A stretch of DNA of 64,000 nt, from contig OX485808.1 in assembly GCA_950295325.1 (NCBI GenBank), positions 40,570,527-40,634,526 of the forward strand, given 5' to 3'. Position 1 is the stretch's first letter, and every line of letters begins with the position of its first letter. A program made the position numbers and the translations under genes. This stretch comes from Polytrichum commune. Taxonomy: Eukaryota > Streptophyta > Polytrichopsida > Polytrichales > Polytrichaceae. The notes under the pieces were generated by a model that saw only the letters and a program-made list of their open reading frames with translations, did not search any database and was not told the DNA's origin. Below, one piece after another: positions 32,226 through 44,930 of this stretch.

Positions 32226-34052
32226 ATGGAAGAAGAACAGGGGCCAACTGTGGGTGAACCAATGCGCAATGGAGAATCCAGCGGCGGTTCTGTGGAAACG
32301 TCGAACGGGCTGCCCGATCTGCCCGAGGCCTGCATCGCCACAATACTCTCCTGCCTTCCTCCCCGAGAAGTTGCGAAAGCAGCGTACGTATGCCGGTCTT
32401 ACCATTTGGCTTCACAATCTGACTCAGTTTGGGCCAGTCTGCTCCCACCTGGTCACATGGACATGTTAGAGCTCATAACGGATCCAAAACCAGTGTTTAA
32501 AAGCAAAAAAGACATCTACAACTATCTCACCACACCAAAGTTCTTCGCAGAGGGAACAAAGGTTCATTTTGTTCTTCTCTCCACTCCGGAAGTCTACCTG
32601 TCGCTTTATGTCCGAACTCCGAGCATGTCTCCCTCTCTCTTTGCAGAAATGTCAGGATTCAAATTAAAAGCCATTATGGACATGTCCGTGAATTGCGAAC
32701 CTATTGAACTCATCCGAAAAGGGATATATTAGTTATCGCCCCTCTCTTGCAATTATTGTTTATGAGCAACTTTGCGATCCATCCTAAGCGCCATTTGCAT
32801 GCCTTTCTGTGAATAAAGTGTGAATTGATTGGTAATCTTTTAGTTGCGATGGAGGTCTTCGGAGAGTGGTAGTAGGCTCAAACATTCTACGTCCACTAAT
32901 TCAGATGCAAATTTATCATTTATGAAAACCTTATCGTATTGCGCATAGGAACTGCTGATGACATGGTTTTTGACTTGTGCAAAATAGGCTTACTGGATAG
33001 ACCGGGGAACGGGAGGAGTCATCGTGAGCATGTCAGCAAGGGCATTACGCATAATTTGGGGCAACACACCTGAGTACTGGAATTGGATACCGAACGAAAA
33101 CTCATTGTACGTCTCTTCACCTAGAGAATCGACTGTGGTTGTGAAATTTTTTTGTCAGTGTTTTGTGTCTGCTGGAAACGAATTGCACCTCTTGCCTTCT
33201 TGCCTATGTGAATTACACATGATGGAGTATTATGATGACCAGTTCAGATTTGAGAAGGTTTCAGCTGCATCTTCCAAATGAATGGAACAGTTGACAAGTA
33301 ATTAGGTCCAACTCTTGAGAGCACTTAACATCATGGCATGAATGGTTTCCTTATTCAGCTCCTAGACATACCATAGCATGATTTTGGTTTTTATTATATG
33401 CTCAATCATGAATATCATTTATATAGCCAAGCTGGACTGATTTACGTGGCATAAACTTCGACTTGGTTCTGATCTCATAGTTTCTGTAAAGCTGATTACC
33501 AGGTTTCCAGAGGTTGCACGATTGAGGAATGTTTGCTGGTTTGAAGTATGTGGTGAATTTGAGGTTGCACTCCCTCCTGGTTCTTACACATTGTCCTGGC
33601 GAATCCAATTAGAAAGGCCGACTAATTTTAGTGCTCATCCTGTACATTTCACCTTCTCAAAGAACGACCTTGATGTATCGGAGTGCGCGTGTTACTTGGA
33701 CCCGAGACCTGAAGTTGCACTTCGAGCAACCGAGAATTACAAGCTACCAACGATACGTGTCCTTGGCAATCGCTGGCAAGAGTATGATGTTGCAGAATTT
33801 TCTGTGGATAGAGAAGAACCAAGCTGTATGCTACGGGTCCACTTGATATCAACTAAAGGGGGGATGTGGAAAAGGGGGATATCCATGGATGGGATTGTCA
33901 TAAGACCGACTAATACTATCAAGAATCTGCAAAGAGGCCCTTCTCTGGCAGGACCAAGCATTGACAGGGGGCACAGATCAGTTGAAGGAGCACGCTTGCA
34001 TTTTCCTGATATTCTTCAGAGGTTCTTTTCAGCCTTGCGAAACCTTTCCTAG
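32226..34052 (+). CDS. F-box protein with PP2-like lectin domain (three exons)
   Basis: Exons are 32226-32561 (donor AAAG|GTTC), 32988-33106 (acceptor AAATAG|GC, donor CATT|GTACGT) and 33503-34052 (acceptor TTACCAG|GT), joined in frame for 334 residues. The F-box (LPDLPEACIATILSCLPPREVAKAAYVCRSY, about residues 29-60) binds SKP1 in SCF ubiquitin ligases. The C-terminal part matches plant PP2-type F-box proteins: YWIDRGTGGVIVSMSARAL, IIWGNTPEYWNWIPNENS, FPEVARLRNVCWFEVCGEF, LPPGSYTLSWR and a late MWKRGISMDGIVIRP. The start is the first in-frame ATG; another lies at 32262. Length and exon plan are normal for this family. It is the only ordinary plant gene seen here. Confidence 0.88.
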
Positions 34053-37000
34053 GCCCTGACCACTGAGGTGGGCAAAGTTTTGAGTAGATGGTCATCTGTC
34101 TTGTAACTATAGAAACCGGTGATTGGTAGTGTAAATAAGGAGCCTATGGAACCTTGATAGTTTCCAGCTAGCACAAGGCTGGCAGTTCCAGGTTTCAGCC
34201 TGCAACCAATTTTGTGAGTCACATACCATGCAATTCCTAGGATTATTTTGATGAGGTGATACTCAAGTTCTTTCACTCTCTTAATGTTATTGTACACTAT
34301 CTTTACAAGGAGCTAGTGTCCGATATCAATTGCAGAAAATAAACTAAGCAGATTTTTAGCTCTTTTTGTGCATGAGGTCCTCATCTAGTTTTTTTTAAAT
34401 AATTTCCTTTCACTGACGGTGATCTCATCTTTGTGGGATTTACACATTGTTTCTTCTTGTCCTCGAGAAAAGAACATGGACTAAGGTACATCATGCAAGA
34501 CCTCAAAAGTAGAGCAAGAAGCTACATAAAGCGAAGTGGACTTTCTGGCTCAATCAACCTGTGAATCTCACAATTAAATTTTTGATGCATTGAGCTCGTG
34601 CAACATGGTAGATTGGTAGGAACTAGGGGTGTTTGTATTTGTGTTTCTGCTAATATTGGTGTGATGTGACTGAAGCTTTTCTGTCCACAGCATTCCTCTG
34701 CAGCTGAAGTTTTGTCAGGTCTACTAAAGCTTGCTCCTGTGTATGGTGCAGTTGGAATCCTTGGCATGTTGAATCCGATGTTGACAACGATGATGATGGC
34801 GATGATTCATCAGTAATGGACATGAACCGATCATACCCGAACCTTTAAATTGCCTCTTGATTTTAAAATATGAGCCTCATAATGTAGACAGTGCCAGGCT
34901 CCAACTTCACCATGGATACAAGTCTAGCTTCAGAGGAGACTCATCTCATCTTTAGTTCCGACCTTGGGATCGACGAATGATGCAACCCAGCTTCCAGTTT
35001 TCTGGGGCTCCAATGCCTACTGGCACGTTGTCATATTTCAGACTGATACTTCTTAACAGGGGGCCAGGAGCACCCAATAGGAGACAGGCGAAAGGGACAT
35101 ATTTGGAAATATATTTTTGGGACAAGTCCGTGGGCACTGGAGGGACTCTGGAGGAGGCTTTACATTTCCAACACCGTTTGTTTGTGTATATGTTGTTGCT
35201 TTTGCACAACAATGCATGTCCATTAAATGCAGTGTTTTGATAAACTTCTATGGTAGTTGTGGGGAAACTGACCTCCGATTCGGAGTCCACTTTGCCAATA
35301 ACCACATCATCATAGTGGAGCTTGTGGAAGAGATGGAAAACATTGGTTCCTTAAGCAGTTATGTGAAGTATTCTATTGTGAAGTATTACCTTATAATATG
35401 TGCACACAACCACCTTGCATTTATTGAGCATTTTAAGTGTGATTGCCCTCTCACCTACTTGGGAGTCATTTTCCCTTCTCACGAAGGGAAACAATCCATA
35501 CACATGTGAATTCAATTAGATGAAATGATATGACGACCAACATGAGGTTGTTTTCTTCTCCACTTCCTAGTGCCCCCATCTAAGAAACTCCCATCTCACA
35601 TGAAATTCCATGTGTATCATAATAGGATGAGTGGTACTTAATCATCTCGCCAATTTGCAAGCACTAGCTGAAAATAATTCCAATATCCTTGTTGTATATA
35701 TACTCCAATGGTATTCAAAAAGGTGATAGTAATCATGAACTAGTCCAACACTCATTGGAACTCTTTGAATCCACATTACCTAGTGTGAAGGCAAATGCAA
35801 CTAGACAATTAACTAGAATGACTAAGTTCATCATGAATTAAAATGAACATGCAATCCATCGCCTTCAAGTTAATAGCAATTTATTGTAGTGTTCTCTTGC
35901 AATTGGTGTGCAATGGTAATTTCCTAGGGAGAGGTGATCTAGGGTATGTATGTACAATAAAGTCAAATCTTGTGCGTTTGGATTGTGCAAATAAGGTAGG
36001 TGGTATGTGGCCTATTTATGGACATTGGAAATTGAGATAATAGTTTAGCAAATATATGTTATATGCTTCTCCAAATATAAAAACCTAATGGAGTCATAGC
36101 ATGAGTTATGTGCACGCACAACAAGTCCACCCCCTAGTACATTGTGATATATACAAAAGGTGCATATTACACAAGGGCCATGCCATAATATTCTACACAC
36201 TAAATGTAAAACGCATCCCATCATGATGGGAACATTGGAATTGTGTCAAGAAAATGGAAAAGTAGAAGATGATCAAGTAATTCAAATGCCATATAAACCA
36301 GTTTATGATCCGTCCATTACGCTTATGTGCATCTTCACTAGCAACTAGTAAGAATGGAATTAGTCCATATATAATCTAATTGTTAATTATAGGTTGTTGT
36401 GATTTTTTAAAAGTAAGCCCAAAATTATAAAGTCTCGTCCAAATTTTTACATTGAGGACATATATTGAATATATCCACATTGAAGTCTCTTATAAAACCT
36501 TATAGGACAAGAACATGAAGCATTGAGACGGAATTTCCCTTAAGTGTGGAGGAATTCATCTAAGTGCATTGTATGGATTTTATATAGAGCTATGACATGT
36601 AATGCTATTCAAGTGTTCAAATTGAACAAACCAACAATGCACTTGGCACCACTATGTGTGTATATCTCACAATAAAATAGATAAAAAATCTAGATAATCT
36701 AACAAATATGAATAAAAAAGACAACCACCAACCACATAATGATAACCACTCGGGGGTTTCACTAGCGAAAATTGTAGAACAACGTGCGATAAAAAATAGG
36801 GTCTAATATATTCATTGTAGATAAATTTTGTGAAAAACTTACATATAAAATAGGGGGGTTTAAAATATTGAAAATGATTACATGTAAAGTACCATCACAT
36901 GTAAAATACCATCACATCTTTATTTTGAAAAATACCATACCTTATAATATTTTCTGCAAGGTAAATAGCCCCCCCATAAATAGGTCCCGAATGCACGTGT

Positions 37001-37320
37001 ATGGAAAATATAAGAGGGAGTGAACCCCCCGAGGATAACCAATTGTTGGTTGTAGTAGCGAGGGTCTTCACCTTATTGCAAACCCCACTAGCTTTGGGAA
37101 GAGTTTTGGGCATAATTGGTCAAAATCCTTGTGATATTTTGGTTGGCGTCTGGAAGCAAGGCAACGAAATGAGCAAGAGAAGGTGAAACCCTAAAACAAA
37201 GCTCCTTTAACAAAAAAAACCTCCCTATGCGATGACCCCATAACATGCCAATACGCAGTCCGTAAATACCCATGGCATGACCAAGACGGATTCATCATTG
37301 GGAAAAGAGGCCCCCACAAC
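34053..37320. other. Non-coding region, nothing recognised
   Basis: 34053-34300 is probably 3' untranslated sequence of the F-box gene. The remainder is AT-rich, with only short frames that have no recognisable domain. Confidence 0.5.
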
Positions 37321-37339
37321 TCCAAAATTTTGGTGAACT

Positions 37340-38830
37340 TCTCCTGAGAAGTGTTTGACAACAACCTTAAGACATTGGCTAGGCAAAAAAGTCCGGGCTC
37401 TGACAGCATCCCAAACGAAATCCCTTCACCCAACATTTCACGATATGTTATTTCTTTTTTTTCAGCAATGTTATCACCAAAAGAACATACCCCAATATTG
37501 GAAACACAGTAAAACAATACTCCTCCACAAAAAAGGCGACCCGCTACTACTCACTAACTATAGAACTATCACTCTGGCCAACACTATTTATAAACTCTAC
37601 ACCATCACAGTCACTGCCCTCCTCACAAATTATGGCAAAAAACAAAAAATAATACACTTTAGCCAGGAAGGCTTCAGACCACAAAGAAACATAACCTGAC
37701 AAATCCAAATGATAATAGCAACACTAGAGGATGCTTGCCTAACTAATAATGACATCTACCTTACCTACATAGATTTTAGAAATGCCTTTGGATCCATAAA
37801 CTATGCAAGATTTCTTGCACTAATGGAAGATTTAGGATACCCCCGAGATGCCATCAACTAATACGTAACATCTACACAAACTCAACCACCTCCTTTCATG
37901 ACAACCACTTTGGAACAACCCTACCCGTTCAAATTAATAGAGGCACCATCCAAGGTGACACCTTAAGCCCCTACCTCTTTATCATTTTCCTAGACCCACT
38001 CCTCCGATGACTAGAAGAAGACATCACCAACTACGTATAACACCATAGCATATGCTAATGACCTTGCCATCCTCACCAATAACATAGCACACATCCAACT
38101 ACAAATCCGCAAACTCCAATAATTCTCATAATGGGCACACCTAGACCTCAACCTCTCTAAATGTGTAATTACATGATGCCCAAACAAATCAAACCTGCAA
38201 CCCACTATCTTCAAAGCATACATATAGGCACAACATATCCACTTCAAAACTCAACCTTTCCCTACCCTCACATAAAACAAACCATACACATACCTTGGCA
38301 TCCACCTAGTCCCTTCTCTAAAATGGAACATCCAAAAAAAAACACCACCATTGAAAAAGCCAAAAAACAAAGAAAATTACCAATGACATCCCCAACCACA
38401 ATTAAGCATCTGCATCCTCAACATAGTAATAAAACCAAGAGTAGCCTACGCCTACTATGCAGTCCCATTCTCTAAACCATACATCAAGAAACTGACAAAA
38501 TCCTCAGTAAATTAACCAAAGAAATATGTAACCTACCCAAAAGTATAGCGAACGTACTAACCCACCTCCCCAATGAGTATTTTGGCATTAATACCACCTC
38601 CCTCCTTCCTGACTACATCAATTGTATTGGTAAACAACTAGTAAAGGCCCTCATTGACCAAGGCCTAACCAAATACATTACAACAATATATGGAAGGTCC
38701 TACCACCTCCCACGCCTAAAATATCAAGCATGTGCAAGATCACCCACAACCCGCACACTATACCTACTTGAAAAGAAATATGAAATCCATGTACACACCA
38801 CCATCAAAAGTTTCCCCATAAAATAGTCAA
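37340..38830 (+). pseudogene. LINE-type reverse transcriptase relic
   Basis: Successive frames give fingers/palm motifs in the right order: HKKGDPLLLTNYRTITLANTIYKL, SQEGFRPQRN, IDFRNAFGSINYARF, GTIQGDTLSPYLFIIFLDPLLR, AYANDLAILTNN (YADD changed to YAND) and later YLGIHL. Stops and at least one frameshift (near 38030) separate them. The order and motifs are those of non-LTR retrotransposons. Confidence 0.88.
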
Positions 38831-39065
38831 CAATAGAACTTGCATGGATACAAACCGTAGGATTTGTACATCTCAATTTGTTTTTACCAACAAAGGTCGA
38901 ATGGGTTGTTTGGACATTATTAACCATTCACATATATACTTGGTGAATAGTAAAAAAATATAAAAATGTGTGATTCCAAAGAATAAGTGACACAAAATAT
39001 CATATTTAGTGTAGCTATTAATATCATAGTCATGGAATATCCAATTGGTAGACAATTCCCATAGG

Positions 39066-39401
39066 CTCCGGGGGGGGGGGCAGTGTGTTAAAAAGTTAAG
39101 GATATAGGTGCGAACAACCATTATTTTATAGGGGGGTATTACTTTCAATTTTTTTTTTCACATGCTATTATTATGTAAATTTCTACTTTGGGTTAATATA
39201 AAAATGGCTTGCATTACTTATAATTTCAAATTACCTATTATTTCATACCCTATAGTACTTTAAAGATGTCCAGTGCCATTTTTGATACCCTATATTACTC
39301 TTAAGTCCAATTATAATTTTTTGCCCCCATGTTTTTAAAATACCCTATCATTTGTTCGCACGTATATTGCTACTCCAACCAATAATTACCCCCCCCCCGA
39401 G
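39066..39401 (+). mobile_element. CTCGGGGGG-type MITE, copy 1
   Basis: Its C/G-run inverted ends (CTCCGGGGG... and ...CCCCCCCGAG) are flanked by a perfect 8-bp duplication CCCATAGG (39058-39065 and 39402-39409). It lies in a repeat whose inverted relative near 46470-46760 lacks it. The inside is AT-rich and non-coding. Confidence 0.9.
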
Positions 39402-40229
39402 CCCATAGGTGACTGCATTTAATAGTTTGTATCAATGTGATCGTTGATAAACTAAAGTGGGATTTTGAGTGCTTTTGAGTATCTTGGGCCCTTCCAAATA
39501 TTAGGAAATGGTAGTTGAAGGCCTTGTGTAACTTTGAATGTTCTGGTCTCCCAATTTTTGAGAATCGATTGAAAACTTTAAGATTATTTACAAAAATATA
39601 AAAAGAGTGAGACTTGAATGAAGTTATGTTTAGGCATTAGGCTTGTGTGGAGTGGATTGATTAGAAGTTTAGTGGTGTGAAAAAAGTTCCTTAGTTAGGT
39701 GAGCGTAGTGCGTGGTGAACCAAGGTTAGTTACTTAAGTTAAATGGTTGAATTAGGATCTATGTTGTTAATTTAAGAGCCGAAGACTTAGAGGATAGGAT
39801 GAGAACCTACAAAGTAGGAAATGATCAAAAGGGCTTATCTTGAGCCTTGGGGGTGCTCACCTCCCACCTCACTATATAACCCTCACTCTCTCTTCTCTCT
39901 CTCCCTCTTTCCTTCGTGCTCCTTGGCACCCCACGTGTTATAAGTGTGGGTGTGTAAGAAGCAAGAGAGGAGCATGTGTATGTGCAAGGTTCCAAGTTGA
40001 AGAATCAAGACTAATTAGTCTTGAAGTTAGCTTCACATTGTTGAATGTGGTATTGGATTTAAGGTGTTGAAGAAACAAGAGTTTAGCTCATCATGTTCAA
40101 CTTTTAGCATTTAGATTTATAGTGTTTAAGCTTAGTTAAACTTGTGACATCTAGATTTATAACATTTAGATTGATGTGAGATTATTAGTACTTAATTTAA
40201 GTGGGTTTAGCCTAAGGCTGAGACGGCCA

Positions 40230-40485
40230 GCTGCTACTGCCGGCTTCAACTGGTGCTACCCAGCTGCTGGACCTGCCGACTTCAACTGAACTACCCAGTT
40301 GTTGGTTTGCCGGGCTTCAACTGGACATGCTCAGCTGCTGGACTGCCGGGCTTCAACTGGTGCTACCCAGCTGCTGGACCTGCCGGCTTCAACTGGTGCT
40401 ACCCAGTTGCTGGACTGTCGGGCTTCAACCGGACCTGCCCAGTTGCTGGACTGCCGGGCTTCAACTGAACCGTCCAGCTGCTGCT
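40230..40485 (+). repeat. Tandem repeat inside LTR copy 4
   Basis: CAGCTGCTGGACTGCCGG and GGCTTCAACTGG phrases alternate with a period near 35-45 bases. It holds the same LTR position as the arrays of copies 1-3 but has a different unit. Confidence 0.8.
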
Positions 40486-40735
40486 TGGGTTTATGAGTTG
40501 GGTCAACCAACTAAGTTATGGCCGAGCTTAAGTTGGGTTTGCCAGTTAAGCTAGTTAGGTTAGGTTAGATAATAAACTAAGTTAGTTAGGCTAGATAGTT
40601 AGGTCACTTGTGTCAAATTAGTTGGTGTAGTAGTTACACTAAGGGGTGAACTTGGGAAAGAGTTGTGAGGAATTTGTGGAAGAGGAGGCGATGATAAGTT
40701 ATATAAGTATTTTTTAACTCTTGTATTAAAGACTT

Positions 40736-40924
40736 ATGTGCATCATGGAATCAACAAGTTATAGCCTCAGCGAGGTGTCATGCACTAGTGAAGAATCGAC
40801 AGCCAGGACCAAAGTTGCACGAGGGAAATCCTTGAAGGCATGCGTGGCAAAGGCGGTAGGGTGGATTCTTGAAAAAACCAATGATGTACCTATGCAAGAG
40901 AGTCACACCAATAAAATGTCATGA
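40736..40924 (+). CDS. Small LTR-encoded frame (LTR copy 4)
   Basis: 62 codons with the motif RGKSLKACVAKAVGWILE and an upstream ESTART phrase shared with copy 2. It ends 132 bases before the LTR end. Confidence 0.5.
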   Translation: MCIMESTSYSLSEVSCTSEESTARTKVARGKSLKACVAKAVGWILEKTNDVPMQESHTNKMS

Positions 40925-41191
40925 TTTGAATTGAGTTGGAAGTTCATCAAGGTAGAACGCACATCCCATGTTACTACAAGTTTTTATGTTACACATGTGA
41001 TCTCCAAACCCATCACCCAGACTATGACGCTTAAGGGTGGTAGGTTTGGCCTCACATAAATGCTATACTCACTAGAAGAACACCTGTCCAAATGAACCTT
41101 GCAGGTTTGCAGGAATCACAGTACGTGGAAATGATCACCGGTATCCAGTGGTAGCAATCAATTGGTGCAGTCTTGATGGGCTAGTCGAAAG

Positions 41192-41524
41192 CTCGGGGGG
41201 GTAGTCATTGGTTGGAGTAGCAATATACGTGCGAACAAATGATAGGGTATTTTAAAAACATGGGGGATAAAAATTATAAATGGACATAAGAGTAATATAG
41301 GGTATCAAAAATGGCACTGGACATCTTTTAAAGTACTATAGGGTATGGAATAATAGGTAATTTGGAATTATAAGTAATGCAAGCCATTTTTCTATTAACC
41401 CAAAGTAGAAATTTACATAATGATAGCATGTGAAAAAAAAATGAAAGTAATACCCCCCTTTAAAATAGTGGTTGTTCGCACCTATATCCTTAACTTTTTA
41501 ACACATTGCCCCCTCCCCCCCGAG
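41192..41524 (-). mobile_element. CTCGGGGGG-type MITE, copy 2 (inverted)
   Basis: It is the reverse complement of copies 1 and 3 throughout. A perfect 8-bp duplication GTCGAAAG flanks it (41184-41191 and 41525-41532). Confidence 0.9.
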
Positions 41525-41532
41525 GTCGAAAG

Positions 41533-42448
41533 CAGGTGATACATCCAAAAATGTTGTTTTCATCCCCTTGGGTCTTCTGTGGGTTACAATCCCCATCGTG
41601 GGGGTGATACACATCCTTCTGCCCATTCTACCACAATGGGTAGGATGGATTGGGTTTTGGGTGACATTTATTCAGTGCCCTCTTGGTAACGTATGGCAGA
41701 ATTGGTGTACTTTGTGGTTTGCACCACCTACCCGCATTGTTGGAGATACCATGATTGCCATTGTTGTGGCTGCAAACATGTTGTTCACCGATCATGTGTT
41801 GACACGACCCTCATTGGTGTATATGGTGGGTATGACAAGTTACCCGTCCACGGGTGGTGCATACCAATCACCGGACAAACCAAATGAGGGTGGATGTATT
41901 GGGTGGCATAGTGCATTATCGTAAATCTGGTAGGGTTCGGATCTGGTATAGGGCATATATGAAGGTGGCATTCGGGTACATACTTACCCATATGTTCACC
42001 ACAACCAGTTTTGCTTGCCCATTGCCGTATCCATGCATGCCACATCAATCGACATGTGGCCAAAAATGTGCCATTTGTTACCCGTGGGTGGGTGGTGTTC
42101 AATGGGTGAGGGTGGGTCGGTATTGAGCTGGGTTGGGGTGTTCAAAGATTAGTGTTGGATGGGTTAGTGTTCGGTGGGTGTTAAGTGGGCGTCCTCGGTG
42201 GATGGGTATGTGTTGGGTGGGCGTTGGATGGGCGTTCTCGGTGGATGGGTTAGGGTTTGGTGTAAAATCTTAACTACAAACCATGCCAAAAACCACTCAA
42301 ATATAGGTGGCTCATATAAGATCACAAATCTGTCTTTCTTTATAAAACCCAAAAAGAGGTCAACTTTTATAGTTTAGAGGACATCCAGTCAAGATTCATT
42401 TATCTTATCTACTCATTGCCATAACCTTCGAGCAAGTTCACACATTGA
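41533..42448. other. Non-coding region with short GGGTGG minisatellite
   Basis: Two short open frames have no recognisable domain. About 42120-42260 repeats GGTGGATGGGT and TGGGTGGGCG phrases. Confidence 0.5.
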
Positions 42449-42766
42449 GGGTCGTTTACACTATGGACCATGAAGTCGGACCATGGAAGATGGCCTTTGT
42501 CAATGGTCCGACTTCCATGGTCCGACTTCATAAAAAAATAGTTTTGAGAGCCTCGGGCCCCTCGCTAGGTGTAAACCGAATGTGGACCAAGAAGAATGAC
42601 CATGCACCAAAAAGTGGAGGTGCTGAATTTTTAATACATGCCCCAAAAGGGCAATTTTGAAATAACTTCAAGTTTGACCATGCTCTTGTCTTCTCTTGGG
42701 CTTGAAAACACCTTTTCAATGGTATATTACACGCCTCAAAAAAATTTAAATTACAATTGCAAAACG

Positions 42767-42797
<31 letters not shown>

Positions 42798-44927
42798 TGT
42801 AGTCAAAAACTACAAATAATTCAGTTGGTAGAGCAAAAAACACAATTCTGCACTCAAATTCTTGAGTTTTAGATGTCCCACGTTGTTGGTGAAACATGTG
42901 GGAGCCAATTTAAGGGGTAGGGCAAGGTAGTAATGGTATGTCTCATGGGCTATGATATGATTAAGGCACATAGAGGGTAGGTTCAACAAAAATTTATTAA
43001 AATAGAGTTTCTCTATCATGGGCCCTTGCCTTTTCCTACCAAACTGTAAGCCCTAAACCTCCACCCTTATGCGTCGTAGTCCGGGTGAGGACTCATGGCT
43101 CACACACAAGCACCTGCCTCCACTTAGCCTCCGACACTCCAATGATGTAAATATCAAACACCCACTTTTATTTAAAGAACACAAGGTAACAAGTATTTAG
43201 GAATACTTATCCGCCTAGTGAATATCACTAACACTTCAATTCACACATTTTCAACTCCTCTCATTTGAACTTTCACCCTCCCAACCTGAACTACACCCCT
43301 AATCTAAGCTACTTACCCATGGTATTAGAGCACCACCAATTCATACAACTAGTCCGCCCATGATTGGTTTCTCCATTCTATTTAATAACCTAACTACTTG
43401 CCAGCTACTGCCCATTCATCACCCCACTACCTACCAGCTTGTTACTACTCTGTTCCCACTTTCTCCCAACCTCGAGGTGGTAGCACCCTGGAATCGGTTT
43501 CCTCCTGAGTTTAGAAGCCTCCGTCAACGGTTCTGCCGAGGTCTCGATGCCTGCTCCACCCTTTCACAGTCAAACCGCGGCCCTTCACTTGAAACAACAA
43601 CCTTGCACCATCACCTGAGTCGACCTTGGTTAATCAACTGGCAGGGATTCAATTCTCACCTGCTCTCTGCGACTGAATTGGTTGACACGGCGTTTGCATG
43701 CAATGGAGCTGAGACTGAATCGCACTCAGTTCAAATGAGTTGTGCTGCCCTTCGTTGGCCCTCCAGTGTATCAACAATTGAGAGGCTAGTGTGGAATTCC
43801 AGCTTCGAAGTCTCCTTAATTCCAACCATGTATAGATCCAGGTCTAGTTGTTCAAATTCATCTGATTACCTGAGCTCCTACACCCCTGGGAACTCTTTCA
43901 TGTGCACACTTTCTGACCTCGAATTTGAGCCGAGGCTCTTCACATTGACCTTGAATATGTTGGCTTTCCTCCGCATGCGGCCTAGACCACACCTCTCCCT
44001 CTAACCTCGGATTCAACTCTCATTATTTTCCCAGCAGGGTCGCCCCCTCCGGTTGCAACTTTTGAAATCAGCAAAGACAAGTAAAAGAATCCCCTTTACC
44101 TCAGCGACAGTTCTTCCCAACCGCGCACCTCTGTTGTCCCTTTACCCTGTCTCCTACCTCCTCGTTGCCACCTCCAGCAGTTTCCGCTGCCTCTCTTTCC
44201 ACAATGCAGTTAACCAGACCTTCCCTAAATCTTCCGTCTCCACAGACAGCTCCGAGGTCTCAAATCCCAACTCTTGAAAAAAAACACAGGGGCTCCGCCC
44301 CCGCTGTCCGTTCGGCTCTCCTTCTCTCCTTCCCTTGAGATAGAACCCCTTGCCCTTGCCGAAACAGGGGACCCCTACCGTTCACCGGATCCGGAATTTG
44401 GGCAGTTGCTTATCCAACTGTGAGCCGCCCCCCTACTAATGTGAATACTCAAAGATCCCAATTCCAACATTAAACTCAGCTCCCCCAATGTCCAATCTAA
44501 ATATTACTAACCTAACTAAACAATTGAGTTCAATCCAAACCCATCACACACTAGCCCAAAACGCTACCTTAACACTTAATAACTCAATTCCAACCTAAGC
44601 CCTACCCTAGCACTCTTTTTATGTTTTGTATAAGTGTTGAGAACATCAAATCCTAATTCTAACATATTCTACGCATAACACACATGTGAGCACCCTATTT
44701 GGGCTCATACAAACCACCTCTCTTGCCTCTCTCACTACAAAACCCGTTGACCATGTTAGTGCATTTATTAGGCCTTAAGGAATGTATTTGGGGACCTCGA
44801 CCTTCATGGTCCCTCTGACATTTTTTCCTTAGTAAAAACCGAATTTTTCCTGAGACAACTTCATCAGCCAATCAACTGCCTTGCAAAGCCATGGTCCATC
44901 TTCATGATCCATAGTGTAAACCGGCCC
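42449..44927. mobile_element. Harbinger/Tourist-like MITE carrying a nested solo LTR
   Basis: Its ends are GGGTCGTTTACACTATGGA and, inward from the right, GGGCCGGTTTACACTATGGA. TGA is repeated on both sides (42446-42448 and 44928-44930), matching the 3-bp duplications of PIF/Harbinger elements. Without the LTR at 43045-44709 it is about 0.8 kb. A poly-A run lies at about 42766-42795. Confidence 0.7.
43045..44709 (-). mobile_element. Solo LTR (copy 5), old
   Basis: A 5-bp duplication CAAAC flanks it (43040-43044 and 44710-44714). Its termini have decayed to TGTAAG and CTCATA on +. It keeps the family phrases (CACCCTATTTGGGCTC, CCTCCACCCTTATGCGTCG). The small frame is not recognisable in this copy. 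Confidence 0.85.
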
Positions 44928-44930
44928 TGA

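Larger units (their letters stand above)
39590..41056 (+). mobile_element. 5'-truncated solo LTR (copy 4)
   Basis: It begins inside the LTR at CAAAAATATAAAAAGAGTGA and ends TTTGGCCTCACA. It shares the TATA region (CTATATAACCC near 39872), the CACCCCACG phrase and the small frame with the other copies. The first ~85 bases are missing, so no duplication can be checked. Confidence 0.8.

Noticed and set aside
42820-42850. tRNA A-box-like ATTCAGTTGGTAGAGC after a poly-A run
   Set aside because: No B box or cloverleaf could be found downstream; perhaps a SINE scrap, not a tRNA gene.
43360-44004. 214-codon frame on + within LTR copy 5
   Set aside because: No domain, antisense to the LTR, and not conserved in other LTR copies.
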